A DNA stretch of 64,000 nt, from NCBI GenBank assembly GCA_043821115.1, contig JBDRDD010000022.1, positions 62,001 to 126,000 of the forward strand. The letters run 5' to 3'. The DNA comes from JBDRDD01 sp043821115. Its GTDB lineage: Bacteria; CAYTYR01; UBA6262; DAOVJB01. The translations under genes and the position numbers were made by a program. The first letter of the stretch is position 1. Each line of letters starts with the position of its first letter. Shown here piece after piece: positions 55,297 through 64,000 of this stretch. The notes beneath the pieces are model-generated. The model was not told where the DNA came from, made no database searches, and worked only from the letters and a program-made list of their open reading frames with translations.

Positions 55297-56394
55297 TTAC
55301 CTGCTAAGGACTTTCGTGAGTGCCTTTAGGAATTTCTTGTTCTCTTTTTCAAGGCCTATCGTTACACGGATATACGTGCCAAAGCCATATTCCTCCATGG
55401 CTCTTACGATAACACCTTCCTTCAGAATCCTCATAAAAACTTCCTTGCTTTTTCTGCCAACATCTACGAGTATAAAATTAGCGGCTGAAGGTACAAACGC
55501 CAGTCCCATCTCTTTGAGTTTGGCATAGAGAAACCTTTTGCCTTCAGCTACGAATTTGAGCGTCTTCTTCAGATGTTCTTTATCACTTAGCGCCGCCTGA
55601 GCTGCGGCCTGAGCTACTGTACTCGTATTAAAAGGCGGTCTTATTCGGTTTAGATAATCTATAAGTTCGGGCACAGCGACACCGTAACCTATGCGAAGCC
55701 CGGCAAGGCTGTATATCTTGGAAAAGGTTCTAAGAACAATAACATTGTCGAGTTTTTTGACGTAAGGTATAGTCTGCGGATAATCTTTCTCCTGTACATA
55801 TTCATAATATGCTTCATCGAACACCACCAGCACCCTTGAAGGTACGCTTTTAAGAAACCACTCGACTTCTTTCTTTGAAACATAGGTTCCGGTAGGATTG
55901 TTAGGATTGGCGATAAAGACGACTTTTGTCCTTTGTGTTATAGCTTTTCTGAAGCCTCTTAAATCATGTGTGAAATTCTTCATGGGAACCGAGACTACCC
56001 TGCAGCCCATAAGGTCTCCGACCATTTCATAGCGTATAAAAGCCCCTTCGGAGACTATGATTTCATCGTTGTTGTCCACGAATGTCTTGCCTATTAGTTC
56101 TATTATCTCATCCGTGCCGTTTCCAAGAATTATATAGTCTGTAGGCACCCCCAGTTTCCTTGATAGAGCCTGTCTTAGATAAATACCACTTCCCTCAGGG
56201 TAGCGATTTAGAGAAGAAAGTTCTTTCTTAACTGCATCAATCACGCGCCTGGGGGGTGTAAAAGAATTCTCGTTTGAAGCGAGCTTGACTATATCCTTTA
56301 TACCCAGCTCCCGCTGTACTTCCTTTATAGGTTTACCCGGAAGGTAAGACTGCATTTTCAGTATATTTTTTCTTACCAGTTTTTTCTTGCTCAT
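55297..56394 (-). CDS. hisC: Histidinol-phosphate / aromatic aminotransferase
   Basis: A 365-residue fold-type I PLP aminotransferase. LASNENSF, RYPEGSG, LGNGTDEII, ANPNNPTGT (162-170), FDEAYYEYV and the PLP lysine K226 in RTFSKIYSLAGLRIGY identify HisC. Being between pheA and aroF, without other his genes, suggests use as an aromatic aminotransferase for phenylpyruvate and hydroxyphenylpyruvate, which HisC homologues do in several bacteria; both roles are possible. AAAAGGAAG is very close to the ATG. Confidence 0.9.
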   Translation of the reverse strand: MSKKKLVRKNILKMQSYLPGKPIKEVQRELGIKDIVKLASNENSFTPPRRVIDAVKKELSSLNRYPEGSGIYLRQALSRKLGVPTDYIILGNGTDEIIELIGKTFVDNNDEIIVSEGAFIRYEMVGDLMGCRVVSVPMKNFTHDLRGFRKAITQRTKVVFIANPNNPTGTYVSKKEVEWFLKSVPSRVLVVFDEAYYEYVQEKDYPQTIPYVKKLDNVIVLRTFSKIYSLAGLRIGYGVAVPELIDYLNRIRPPFNTSTVAQAAAQAALSDKEHLKKTLKFVAEGKRFLYAKLKEMGLAFVPSAANFILVDVGRKSKEVFMRILKEGVIVRAMEEYGFGTYIRVTIGLEKENKKFLKALTKVLSR

Positions 56395-56422
56395 CTTCCT
56401 TTTAATCCTGTCTTTATTAGAG

Positions 56423-57484
56423 TTAACTGCGCGGATATGAACCGAGAACTTTTAAGAATACGCACTGCTTTGAAAGCTCATCAAGAGCCTTCTTCACCCT
56501 GGTATTCTTCACATGCCCCATGAAATCCACGAAGAATATGTATTCCCATGCCTTTCTTTTACTGGGCCTGGATTCTATCTTTGTCAGGTTAATGTTGTTT
56601 TTCCTGAAAGGAATCAGCATGTCATACAACGCTCCCACCCTGTCCTTTATAGAAAACATGACAGAAGTCTTGTCCTCCCCGCTTACCTCCGGCAGGGTCT
56701 TCCCTATGACAAGGAACCTTGTCACATTATCAGCTTTGTCCTCTATGTTGTTTGCCACTATATTTAATTTGTAGAGAACCGCTGCAAGACGTGAAGCAAT
56801 AGCCCCGCAGCTTGCACTCTTAGAAGCCATTGCAGCAGCCTTAGCAGTTGAGGCCACCTCCACCAGCTGTGCGTTGGGAAGATTGTCCTCTATCCAGTTG
56901 CGTGACTGCGCTATGGCCTGAGGATGAGAATAAATCTTCTTTATCCTTGCCATGTTAGTCGACTTTGAAACCAGATTGTGCGCTATATCGGTTATTATCT
57001 CCGCACATATCTTAAGGTCCGAATCGATGAACATATCAAGGGTGTGATTAACCACGCCTTCAGTGGAATTCTCTATAGGCACCACGCCGTAATCAGCCCT
57101 GCCCTTTTCTACTTCATCGAAGACGTCGGATATACTCTTGCCCGGGATAAATTCAGCATTTCTGCCGAACTTCTTTATAGCGGCAAGATGCGTGAATGTT
57201 GCCTCCGGACCGAAATAAGCGACTCTGAGCTTTTTCTGAAGCGTCCGCGATGTAGTCAGTATTTCCCTGAATATCTCCTTCAGAGATTCGCGCGGGAATG
57301 GCCCCTTGTTCTTCTTTATAAGGGTGCTTATTATCTTCTGCTCCCTGTGCGGGACATAGAAATGCTTTCCGTGCTTGGATTTTATCTTGCCGATCTCCAG
57401 CACACATTTTGTGCGCTCGTTGAGCAGTTTAAGAATATTCTCATCTACACGGTCTATTTTCTTTCTAAGTTTTGATAAGTCCAT
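56423..57484 (-). CDS. pheA: Bifunctional chorismate mutase / prephenate dehydratase
   Basis: A 353-residue P-protein leading to phenylpyruvate. Residues about 1-90 are the AroQ chorismate mutase (LRKKIDRVDENILKLLNERTKCVLEIGKIK, active-site arginine and lysine pattern), about 92-270 the dehydratase (VAYFGPEATFTHLAA, GVVPIENSTEGVVNHTLDMF, DNVTRFLVIG), and about 278-353 the ACT domain with ESRPSKRKAWEYIFFVDF, the phenylalanine-binding site. Feedback inhibition by phenylalanine is therefore likely. GGAGG lies before the ATG. It opens the aromatic gene block after scpB. Confidence 0.96.
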   Translation of the reverse strand: MDLSKLRKKIDRVDENILKLLNERTKCVLEIGKIKSKHGKHFYVPHREQKIISTLIKKNKGPFPRESLKEIFREILTTSRTLQKKLRVAYFGPEATFTHLAAIKKFGRNAEFIPGKSISDVFDEVEKGRADYGVVPIENSTEGVVNHTLDMFIDSDLKICAEIITDIAHNLVSKSTNMARIKKIYSHPQAIAQSRNWIEDNLPNAQLVEVASTAKAAAMASKSASCGAIASRLAAVLYKLNIVANNIEDKADNVTRFLVIGKTLPEVSGEDKTSVMFSIKDRVGALYDMLIPFRKNNINLTKIESRPSKRKAWEYIFFVDFMGHVKNTRVKKALDELSKQCVFLKVLGSYPRS

Positions 57485-57502
57485 AATTGGCCTCCGACAA
57501 CA

Positions 57503-58027
57503 TCATTCTTTTATCTCTTCAAGCAGCGGAATTTCGCTTATACTATTTAGCCCGAAATGCCTAAGGAATTCATTGGTGGTACCGTACTGTATAGGATGTC
57601 CAAGACACTCTTTACGTCCTGTAACGCGTACAAGTTTCTTATCAAGCAGGTTATATATTACCCCGCTCGTATCGACGCCTCGTATTTTCTCTATCTCCGC
57701 TCTGGTAATAGGTTGCTTGTAAGCTATTATAGAGAGGGTTTCGAGAGCCTTCTGACTCAGCTTTGTTGGTTGCGGGACCCTTTCAAGTTTCTTTATCCAT
57801 TGGGAATATTCCGCACGTGTTGATAACTGGTAGCCACCAGCCACTTCCTTTATCTCTAGCCCGCAATCCCTGGCGTTGTAATCATCAGATAACTCCTTTA
57901 TCTTTGATTTAACAAGAGCCGTATCCTCGTACTCGAGTATTTCCTTTATTTTTTTAAGAGTCACGGGGCTTACATTTACAAAAAGAATACACTCTATTAT
58001 ATTTTTAATTTTCCCCTCTTCAATCAT
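57503..58027 (-). CDS. scpB: Segregation and condensation protein B
   Basis: ScpB is the winged-helix kite subunit of the SMC-ScpA-ScpB condensin. The 174-residue protein begins IIECILFVNVSPVTLKKIKEIL and contains LSQKALETLSIIAYKQPITRAEIEKIRGVDTSGVIYNLLDKKLV and GHPIQYGTTNEFLRHFGL, all conserved. AGGG is near the ATG. It directly follows scpA by 14 bases. Confidence 0.94.
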   Translation of the reverse strand: MIEEGKIKNIIECILFVNVSPVTLKKIKEILEYEDTALVKSKIKELSDDYNARDCGLEIKEVAGGYQLSTRAEYSQWIKKLERVPQPTKLSQKALETLSIIAYKQPITRAEIEKIRGVDTSGVIYNLLDKKLVRVTGRKECLGHPIQYGTTNEFLRHFGLNSISEIPLLEEIKE

Positions 58028-58041
58028 CTATATACCCTATT

Positions 58042-58833
58042 CTAATTTGCAATTAGTGCTGCAACAACTTCTTCGACTTCCTTCTCAGGTTCTGCCTGAT
58101 GAGGCAAAGCTTCCACAGCAATTTTCTCTGCCTTGTATATCCTTATACGGGAAAACAGGCTGATCTGCCTTATCTTAATCTCTTTTAGCCTTATCAGCTC
58201 AAGAAGAGCCAAAAACGTAGCCACGAGGTTCATCCTGCTTTTATTGACAACAAACACTTCGTGGAAATCTATCCACTCTCTTCCCTTTATTTTCTCCAGT
58301 ATAGACTGTATCTTCTCTTCTACGCTTACTTCTTCCTGGATTATCTCCTTCGTCTGCGGGGAACTTACCTGAAGAATCTTCTTGAAGGCATCTATTAGCT
58401 CAAAGAGGGAAACCTCAAGCATTCTTTCCCCATCCTGCTTTACGCTGCTCTCGGTCCTGCAAAAAATATCCCTCTGCCGGATTTCCCGCTCTTCCAGCAA
58501 ATGCGCGGACTGCTTGAAATGCTTGTATTCAAGCAGCTGCTGTACCAGTTCACTTCTCGGATCCTCGCCTTCTGCTCCAAGCAAATCATCATCGTCCTCG
58601 CTTCTGGTCGGAAGCAGTGTCCTGGACTTTATGTACAGAAGCGTTCCTGCCATCACGAGGAATTCCCCCGTTACTTCCAGGTTAAGGATTTCCATAAGTT
58701 TAATATATGCTAGATATTCCTCTGTGATCTTTGCCACGGGAATATCGTAAATATCTATCTCTTCTTTTTTTATGAGGTGCAGCATTAAATCAAAAGGTCC
58801 TTCAAACGCTTCCAGTTTTATCTGGTAGCTCAA
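58042..58833 (-). CDS. scpA: Segregation and condensation protein A
   Basis: ScpA is the kleisin of bacterial condensin. The 263-residue protein shows FEGPFDLMLHLIKKEEIDIYDIPVAKITEEYLAYI at the N-terminus, EFLVMAGTLLYIKSRTLLP, and the C-terminal winged helix VATFLALLELIRLKEIKIRQISLFSRI. The start is TTG at 58833; GGAGGTG is seven bases upstream and no ATG is near, so this is confident. It follows trpS by 13 bases. Confidence 0.94.
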   Translation of the reverse strand: MSYQIKLEAFEGPFDLMLHLIKKEEIDIYDIPVAKITEEYLAYIKLMEILNLEVTGEFLVMAGTLLYIKSRTLLPTRSEDDDDLLGAEGEDPRSELVQQLLEYKHFKQSAHLLEEREIRQRDIFCRTESSVKQDGERMLEVSLFELIDAFKKILQVSSPQTKEIIQEEVSVEEKIQSILEKIKGREWIDFHEVFVVNKSRMNLVATFLALLELIRLKEIKIRQISLFSRIRIYKAEKIAVEALPHQAEPEKEVEEVVAALIAN

Positions 58834-58846
58834 TTAACTTCACCTC

Positions 58847-59827
58847 CTAGAGTTTCATGGCTTTGCGCACATCAATCATGGTCTGGGCAGCCACCTTTCG
58901 CGCTTTCTGGACACCATCACTGAGTATGTCTTTTAACTGGGCCGGATTAGACTCGAGTTCCCTGCGCCTCTCTTGAACATCGTGGAGCACCTCGATAAGC
59001 TTCTCTGTCATCATCTTCTTGCACTCAACACACCCCATAGAACCCTTCTCGCATTTCTTCCTCAGCTCGGGCTCATCCTCTTTACTGAAAATTACATGCA
59101 TTGAATACACGCTGCATACATCAGGATGCCCTGGATCGCTCGCCTTTATTCTCGCCGGGTCCGTCACCATGGTTTGAACTTTTTTCTTTATCACCTTGGG
59201 ATCATCGCTTAAGAAGATAGCATTGTTGTAGCTCTTGCTCATCTTCCTGCCGTCTGTCCCGAGTAACTTAGGGTTCTTGGTAAGCTTTGCCTGTGGAATT
59301 GAGAGTATTTCCTTGTATATTGTGTTAAAGCGGCGCGCTATCTCACGCGTCAACTCCAGGTGAGGTAACTGGTCCTGCCCTACCGGCACATAGTCAGCCT
59401 TGTATATCAGTATATCAGCCGCCTGCAGAACCGGGTATCCGAGAAAACCATATGTAAAGATATCTCTTTCTTTTAGTTCGCGCAGCTGTTCCTTGTAAGT
59501 CGGACAGCGCTCCAGCCACGGAAGAGGTATTATCATGGAAAGAAGAAGATGCAGTTCCGCATGCTCAGGCACGTTTGACTGCACAAAGAACGTCGCTTTC
59601 TTGGGATCAAGCCCCACCGAGAGCCAGTCCACGAGCATATCGTTAATATTTTTCTTTATCTCTCCCGTATTTGAATATTCTGTACTGAGTGCGTGCCAGT
59701 CTGCCACAAAGTAGAAGCATTCATATTCTTCTTGGAACTTCTTCCAGTTATGCAAAGCACCTGTAAGATGCCCCAGGTGAAGCCTTCCTGTAGGACGCAT
59801 ACCAGACAACACGCGTTTTTTTGACAT
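58847..59827 (-). CDS. trpS: Tryptophanyl-tRNA synthetase
   Basis: A class I synthetase charging tRNA-Trp. The 326-residue protein has RPTGRLHLGHLTGALHNW (11-28, HIGH equivalent HLGH), WADWHAL-type segment (here VADWHALST), PVGQDQLPHLELTREIARRFN, and KMSKS in DGRKMSKSYNNAI. A frame from TTG at 59848 is longer, but CGGAGG lies five bases before the ATG at 59827, fixing the start. It follows the M50 protease gene; this pairing, with scpAB, is common in several phyla. Confidence 0.95.
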   Translation of the reverse strand: MSKKRVLSGMRPTGRLHLGHLTGALHNWKKFQEEYECFYFVADWHALSTEYSNTGEIKKNINDMLVDWLSVGLDPKKATFFVQSNVPEHAELHLLLSMIIPLPWLERCPTYKEQLRELKERDIFTYGFLGYPVLQAADILIYKADYVPVGQDQLPHLELTREIARRFNTIYKEILSIPQAKLTKNPKLLGTDGRKMSKSYNNAIFLSDDPKVIKKKVQTMVTDPARIKASDPGHPDVCSVYSMHVIFSKEDEPELRKKCEKGSMGCVECKKMMTEKLIEVLHDVQERRRELESNPAQLKDILSDGVQKARKVAAQTMIDVRKAMKL

Positions 59828-59860
59828 CAATGCCTCCGAAATACCCAAAGGATAAATCCC

Positions 59861-60478
59861 TTAATGCATAAGAAGTGCATATAAAGGGCTTATCACTATG
59901 CTCAAAATAAAATGGATTACCCCGAACCAAAGCAGCCCCAGGAGTATTAAAAACCCGTAAGGCTCCAGTTTGTTAAACTTCTGGGCAAGCTCATACGGCA
60001 GCAAAGCCGCAAGTACCTTTGACCCGTCTAGAGGCGGTATAGGTATAAGATTAAATACGCCCAGAATTAGGTTAATAAGTACACCTATCTCCAGGATAAT
60101 CTTAAGGGCAGGCAATTCAGCGATTAAAAAAGAAATCCTAAGCAATATGCTGCACACAACAGCCAACATCAGGTTTGCTGCTGCACCTGCCAAGCTTACA
60201 CGTATAATGTCTCTTTTCGGATTATGAAAGTTAAGAGGATTTATAGGAACAGGTTTCGCCCATCCGAAAAGAATTGGCGATTTGATCACTATAAGCAATA
60301 TAGGCAATATAACAGTACCAACAGGATCAACATGTGCCAAGGGATTTAACGTCAATCTCCCCATCTGTCTCGCGGTCGGATCTCCTGCCTTCTCAGCCAT
60401 CCACCCATGTGCATATTCATGCATTACTACAGCGAAAAAAAGCACCGGTAATGCAAGGATAAGATATTGTACATTCAT
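59861..60478 (-). CDS. Site-2 protease family protein (peptidase M50)
   Basis: A 205-residue integral membrane zinc metalloprotease with about five helices. The zinc-binding HEYAH is at 20-24, NPLAHVDPVGT at 47-57 is the family's second block, and IPPLDGSKV near 148 carries the third zinc ligand aspartate. There is no PDZ domain. Short M50 proteins of this YwhC-like group are widespread next to trpS and scpA; substrates are unknown. The SD is weak. Confidence 0.88.
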   Translation of the reverse strand: MNVQYLILALPVLFFAVVMHEYAHGWMAEKAGDPTARQMGRLTLNPLAHVDPVGTVILPILLIVIKSPILFGWAKPVPINPLNFHNPKRDIIRVSLAGAAANLMLAVVCSILLRISFLIAELPALKIILEIGVLINLILGVFNLIPIPPLDGSKVLAALLPYELAQKFNKLEPYGFLILLGLLWFGVIHFILSIVISPLYALLMH

Positions 60479-60520
60479 ACTTTTCTTTTCCCTAAAAAAA
60501 CCTTATTTATTCTCCATATT

Positions 60521-63145
60521 TTACAGGTTTTCAGAGTAATTGTCAATGACAAATTTGAACTCTTCGTCTATGGTTTTTACTTTGCCGTCAAGCTTCGCGT
60601 CGAGCACCGACTGCAATATTTTCCGAAATGTCGGCCCTTCGGTAAATCCAAGTTCTTTAAGGTTCTCTCCGTTTATCTCTACGACGACCTTACTCAGCTT
60701 GTTCAGGTAATTAGCAATCCTCTTCTTGATAAGTTTACTCTTCGTCTTGCTCATTACAAAGACGAGGATTTCAAGGGGCACATTGTGCAGGCGATGATAT
60801 ATATCGCTGCTTTCAAGTTTCTTTCGCCTCGTCAAATCACGGATAAGAAGATCCGAATGCCTCTTGGCTATAAGCATGTTATCTATGTTCTTTCTGGTAA
60901 ATTTAAGACGTTCCCCGAATTGTCTCAGCTCTTCCATATGAAGGAATTCTGTCAACACAAGGAAGCATATAAGCCACCTCTGGAGCGGCTCATCCATCAG
61001 GTGAAGACCGAAAGTAAAAAGCGTATCATTTACCGTCTTGAACTGTTTCTTCATGCCCGGAGTAAGTTTTAGCTTCGGATGCAGGTACTGCAGCAACCCG
61101 AACTCCTCCATTCTTTTAAGCGCATTTAAGGGTTCATCTTCGCTTAGTATCAGGACAAGCTCATCTCTTACCCTCTGGTTGGCTAAGCGGTCAAAAAGAT
61201 CAAGCCCGAGCGCATGCCTTATGAAACTTTCCGTATCGGAATTCATGCTGAAACCATAACGCTGTTCGAAGCGTATAGCCCTTATAATTCTGGTTGGGTC
61301 TTCAACGAAGCTGAGATTATATAACACCTTTATTGTCCTGTTTTGAAGGTCCTTTTGCCCCCCGAAAAAGTCCAGCAACTCCCCAAAATTTGAAGGATTC
61401 AAACTGACAGCCATCGCGTTTATCGTAAAATCCCTGCGGTACAGGTCCTGCTTGATGGAACTGTACTCTACTTTGGGCAGGGCCGCGGGAAACTCATAAA
61501 ACTCAACGCGTGCTGTCGCTATATCGAGCTTAAAGCCATCCCCAAAGGTTATAACCGCCGTGCCGAATTTCTTATGGGCTTTAATGTTTCCCCCTATCTT
61601 GTCGGCAAAAGCACGGGCGAACGCTATCCCGTCCCCTTCTATAACTATATCCATATCGAGGTTTTCGACTCCCAGAAGGAGATCCCGGACAAATCCGCCA
61701 ACTATGAAAGCGGTGTATCCCATATCCCCGGCAATTGTGCCAACTTGAGTCAGGAGATTCTTAATTTTCCTAGGAAGCTTTTTATCTATAAATTTTTTTA
61801 CATTTCTAACCCTCTGGGGGGTCTTCCTAGTTCCTGAGGAAAAAGCGAGAGTTGGATGCCCTATCTTATGTAGCACCCTCATGAGGTCCGTTCTCGTCAC
61901 AACACCGACAAGTTTGTTCTTTTTTACCACCGGCAGATGCCCTATGTCATTTTCTAGCATTATATGCTGTATATCATGGAGAGGAGTCGATGAATCAATG
62001 GTTATGACATTTCGTGTCATATACCCGCGGACAGGAAAGCGACCCAGACCGTGATGCATCGCTTTTTCCACATCTTCGCTTGTGATAATCCCAACCAGTT
62101 TTTTCCTTTTAGTAATGGGAAGACAATTATGAGAAAATCTTATCATTATAGTGTGTATTTTGGCTATACTCATGCCGTCTTCAACCGCCTTAACGGGTGA
62201 GGACATGAGTTTCTCTGCTGTCATAGGCAGCTTGACCGTATCCCTTAGTATTTTTTTAAGCTCCTCTACCACATCTTCTAGTTTCCTGCCCTTCACCATG
62301 GCAGAGGCTGCGGTGGCGTGCCCCCCGCCTCCAAACTCCCGCAGAATATTTGCCACGTCCACCTCCTGCATGCGACTCCGGCCTACTATAAGTACCCGCC
62401 CGGCCATTTCCACAACCGCGAAGACCACGTTAAGATTCTCCATGTCCCTTAGCTTATGAGTTAACAGAGCCAGGTCATGAACATATTCATTTAGCTTTAC
62501 CGCCGAGATACTTACTGAAACATTGTTAATGAGGTGATGCTCGGTGCCATGCATGAGCTTCTCTAAGAGCTCCAGCTGTTCATCTTTAAGCTGCCTGTTG
62601 ATAAAATCGGACACAAGAGTCAGGTTTGCGCCACGGGAAAGAAGAAAACTGACAGCATCTACATCTAAGCGTGAGGTAGAATTGAAAGTCAGTGACCCTG
62701 TATCCTCATATATTCCAAGAACAAGAAGTGTCGCTTCTATCGGCGAGAGAGGTATTCTTTTCTTCCTGAGCATCTCTACAAGTATGCTTGTTGTTGCTCC
62801 TACTTGCTTAAAAAATTCCCTGGTTGTTTCTATATCAGAGAGTTCATGAGGATGATGGTCATATATATGGATTGTGAGATGAGGTTTCCCAGCCAGTGTT
62901 CCGAGTTTGCCTATGCGCTCTTTGGTTCTTGTATCAACTATGATAAGACGAGTAATCTTCGTAAAATCAATGTCTCTTTCTCTATTTATATCTATAATGT
63001 GCCTATGAAGGGTCAGAAACTCCCTCACTGATTTCTCCGCTATCCCGGGAAGCACGATCTTCGCCTGGGGATATAATTTCTTCGCTGCAAGCAAGCTGGC
63101 AAGCGCATCGAAATCGGCATTAATATGTGTTGTTATAACGTCCAT
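60521..63145 (-). CDS. DHH phosphoesterase-CBS-tRNA nucleotidyltransferase fusion
   Basis: An 874-residue protein with three parts. Residues about 1-305 form a DHH/DHHA1 phosphoesterase (THINADFDALAS, VDTRTKERIG, DHHPHE and GGGGHATAASAMV). About 310-430 hold two CBS domains (IAKIHTIMIRFSHNCLPI, DIGHLPVVKKNKLVGVVTRTDLM). About 460-874 form a class II poly(A) polymerase/CCA enzyme head (AFIVGGFVRDLLLGVENLDMDIVIEGDG, RRDFTINAMAVSL, EDPTRIIRAIRFEQRYGF). This architecture is known for A-adding tRNA nucleotidyltransferases in Aquifex and some deltaproteobacteria-like lineages, where a separate enzyme adds CC. GGAGG precedes the ATG. Confidence 0.92.
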   Translation of the reverse strand: MDVITTHINADFDALASLLAAKKLYPQAKIVLPGIAEKSVREFLTLHRHIIDINRERDIDFTKITRLIIVDTRTKERIGKLGTLAGKPHLTIHIYDHHPHELSDIETTREFFKQVGATTSILVEMLRKKRIPLSPIEATLLVLGIYEDTGSLTFNSTSRLDVDAVSFLLSRGANLTLVSDFINRQLKDEQLELLEKLMHGTEHHLINNVSVSISAVKLNEYVHDLALLTHKLRDMENLNVVFAVVEMAGRVLIVGRSRMQEVDVANILREFGGGGHATAASAMVKGRKLEDVVEELKKILRDTVKLPMTAEKLMSSPVKAVEDGMSIAKIHTIMIRFSHNCLPITKRKKLVGIITSEDVEKAMHHGLGRFPVRGYMTRNVITIDSSTPLHDIQHIMLENDIGHLPVVKKNKLVGVVTRTDLMRVLHKIGHPTLAFSSGTRKTPQRVRNVKKFIDKKLPRKIKNLLTQVGTIAGDMGYTAFIVGGFVRDLLLGVENLDMDIVIEGDGIAFARAFADKIGGNIKAHKKFGTAVITFGDGFKLDIATARVEFYEFPAALPKVEYSSIKQDLYRRDFTINAMAVSLNPSNFGELLDFFGGQKDLQNRTIKVLYNLSFVEDPTRIIRAIRFEQRYGFSMNSDTESFIRHALGLDLFDRLANQRVRDELVLILSEDEPLNALKRMEEFGLLQYLHPKLKLTPGMKKQFKTVNDTLFTFGLHLMDEPLQRWLICFLVLTEFLHMEELRQFGERLKFTRKNIDNMLIAKRHSDLLIRDLTRRKKLESSDIYHRLHNVPLEILVFVMSKTKSKLIKKRIANYLNKLSKVVVEINGENLKELGFTEGPTFRKILQSVLDAKLDGKVKTIDEEFKFVIDNYSENL

Positions 63146-63157
63146 AAGCCTCCGGCC

Positions 63158-64000
63158 TCATCCATGCGGGTGATATTTTTTATGTATATCCTTGATGCGC
63201 TGCCTGTTGACATGAGTATATATCTGTGTCGTAGTGATATCGGAATGCCCGAGCATCTCCTGGACCGATCTAAGGTCAGCACCGTGTTCAAGAAGGTGCG
63301 TGGCAAAAGAATGCCTCAGGGTATGAGGCGTTATAGACCCGGACATACCTATCTTCGCGGCATATTTTTTTATTATCTTCCAGAAACCTACCCTGCTGAA
63401 TTTTTTACCCCTGCAGCTTAGAAAAAGCGTCTGCTCCTGTAAGGGGTATTTTTCCTTTTCCCTGACTTTTTTAAGATAATCCCCAACATACTCAAGAGCT
63501 ACCTTCCCCACAGGGACAATGCGTTCCTTGGAACCTTTCCCGATGCAGCGCACATAACCAAGTTTCATGTTGATATCGGTTAAACTAAGATTAATGACTT
63601 CAGATATACGCATTCCAGTGGCATAAAGAAGCTCAAGTATGGCTTTATCCCTTACCCCTGAAAGTGTTGATATATCGGGAGCCATTAGCAAATCCTCTAT
63701 GTCTCTTGTGGTAAGCACCGAGGGCAACTTAACACCAAGTTTAGGTGATTCAAGGTTCACTGTCGGATCGTTTTTCATGTGGTCTTCCCTGACCAGGAAC
63801 CTGTGAAAGTTCCTTATGCTCACGATATAGCGCCTCAGAGAAGCCGTGGAACGTCCTTTCTCCATTAGATTCATAAGGTAGTTGAAAATATCCTTGTGCT
63901 TGACAATGGAAAGATCCTCTATTTTCTGTTTTTTCAGAAAATCTATATAAGCCTCAAGGTCCTGCTTATATGCATCAGTCGTGTTTTGCGCAAGAGACCT
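63158..64000 (-). CDS. Tyrosine recombinase XerC/XerD, 5' end beyond window
   Basis: The frame stays open to the right edge with the N-terminal SAM-like segment SLAQNTTDAYKQDLEAYIDFL, so the start codon lies outside; the internal ATG at 63874 is not the start. All catalytic residues are visible: R in ATGMRISE, K in GKGSKERIVP, H and R in TPHTLRHSFATHLL, H in LGHSD and the tyrosine in TTTQIYTHV. This is a complete Xer-type recombinase resolving chromosome dimers or, less likely, an integrase. It is 12 bases before the nucleotidyltransferase gene. XerC and XerD cannot be told apart with the N-terminus cut. Confidence 0.92.
   Translation of the reverse strand, partial: RSLAQNTTDAYKQDLEAYIDFLKKQKIEDLSIVKHKDIFNYLMNLMEKGRSTASLRRYIVSIRNFHRFLVREDHMKNDPTVNLESPKLGVKLPSVLTTRDIEDLLMAPDISTLSGVRDKAILELLYATGMRISEVINLSLTDINMKLGYVRCIGKGSKERIVPVGKVALEYVGDYLKKVREKEKYPLQEQTLFLSCRGKKFSRVGFWKIIKKYAAKIGMSGSITPHTLRHSFATHLLEHGADLRSVQEMLGHSDITTTQIYTHVNRQRIKDIHKKYHPHG

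Noticed and set aside
60479..60520. Possible terminator after the nucleotidyltransferase gene (AAAACC and GGTTTTTTT)
   Set aside because: The stem is only six pairs, five of them weak or near the ends, with a loop of about 23 bases.
63158..63874. Xer gene starting at the internal ATG at 63874
   Set aside because: The frame continues upstream to the edge with clear recombinase N-terminal sequence, so the gene is cut by the window.
1..64000. CRISPR arrays, tRNA or rRNA genes, insertion sequences and prophage genes
   Set aside because: No regular repeats, tRNA cloverleaf sequences or transposase genes were seen; gaps are too short to hold most of them. The Xer gene alone is a housekeeping type.

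Overview
The window is 64 kb of densely packed bacterial chromosome in which every recognisable gene lies on the minus strand, so transcription runs from the right edge to the left edge. No gap between genes exceeds about 160 bases. I see no rRNA, tRNA, insertion sequence, prophage or CRISPR array. The gene content describes a diderm bacterium with lipopolysaccharide: a nearly complete lipid A pathway (LpxA, LpxC-FabZ, LpxD, LpxI, LpxB, LpxK, an LpxL-type acyltransferase, Kdo transferase, MsbA) together with BamA and an OmpH/Skp chaperone. A V-type rather than F-type ATPase, a fused LpxC-FabZ, a ProRS without its editing domain and many family 9 and 4 glycosyltransferases fit the PVC superphylum or a related candidate phylum such as Omnitrophota. 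This placement is an inference from gene content, not a phylogenetic result.

Layout in transcription order, right to left. (1) 64000-44751 is a long co-directional run of information-processing and biosynthetic genes: a Xer recombinase (cut by the right edge), a DHH-CBS-tRNA nucleotidyltransferase, an M50 site-2 protease, trpS, scpA, scpB, then the aromatic amino acid block pheA-hisC-aroF-tyrA-aroA, then cmk-plsC-ispH-rpsA, a very large metallopeptidase/beta-propeller/Omp85-barrel fusion, and a YacP-like NYN nuclease. (2) 44737-42964 holds a PilZ-domain gene with its own promoter and proS. (3) 42948-39836 holds a type IV pilin-like gene with a near-consensus promoter and terminator, then a second promoter driving a divergent pseudopilin, an orphan HAMP protein and glnA, closed by a terminator. 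(4) 39822-31146 runs from a clear promoter through secA, V-type ATPase subunits C, F, A, B and D, and rsmI. (5) 31120-18239 begins with a promoter and contains the outer-membrane/lipid A operon bamA-ompH-lpxD-lpxC/fabZ-lpxA-lpxI-Gfo/Idh-lpxB-msbA-DUF374 acyltransferase-waaA. (6) 18222-6902 is an accessory surface-polysaccharide block: flavodoxin-like reductase, a one-and-a-half GT9 fusion, three GT4 enzymes, QueH, a nitroreductase, a GT2, an exported PHP protein, two polysaccharide deacetylases and a further GT9. (7) 6905-1 resumes LPS synthesis with lpxK, an LpxL-like acyltransferase, a GT9, an O-antigen ligase, gmhB and a GT39 transferase cut by the left edge.

Together regions 5 to 7 make and export lipid A, add Kdo and heptose, build and ligate a further glycan, and insert outer-membrane proteins. 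The least familiar items are the 972-residue peptidase/propeller/barrel lipoprotein, the GT9 fusion with an extra N-terminal half domain, the LpxL-like enzyme whose catalytic acidic residue is a histidine, the pseudopilin without glycine at the cleavage site, and a V-type ATPase gene set that lacks E, I and K. Many genes use TTG or GTG starts, and several starts were chosen here because a strong Shine-Dalgarno sequence decides them.
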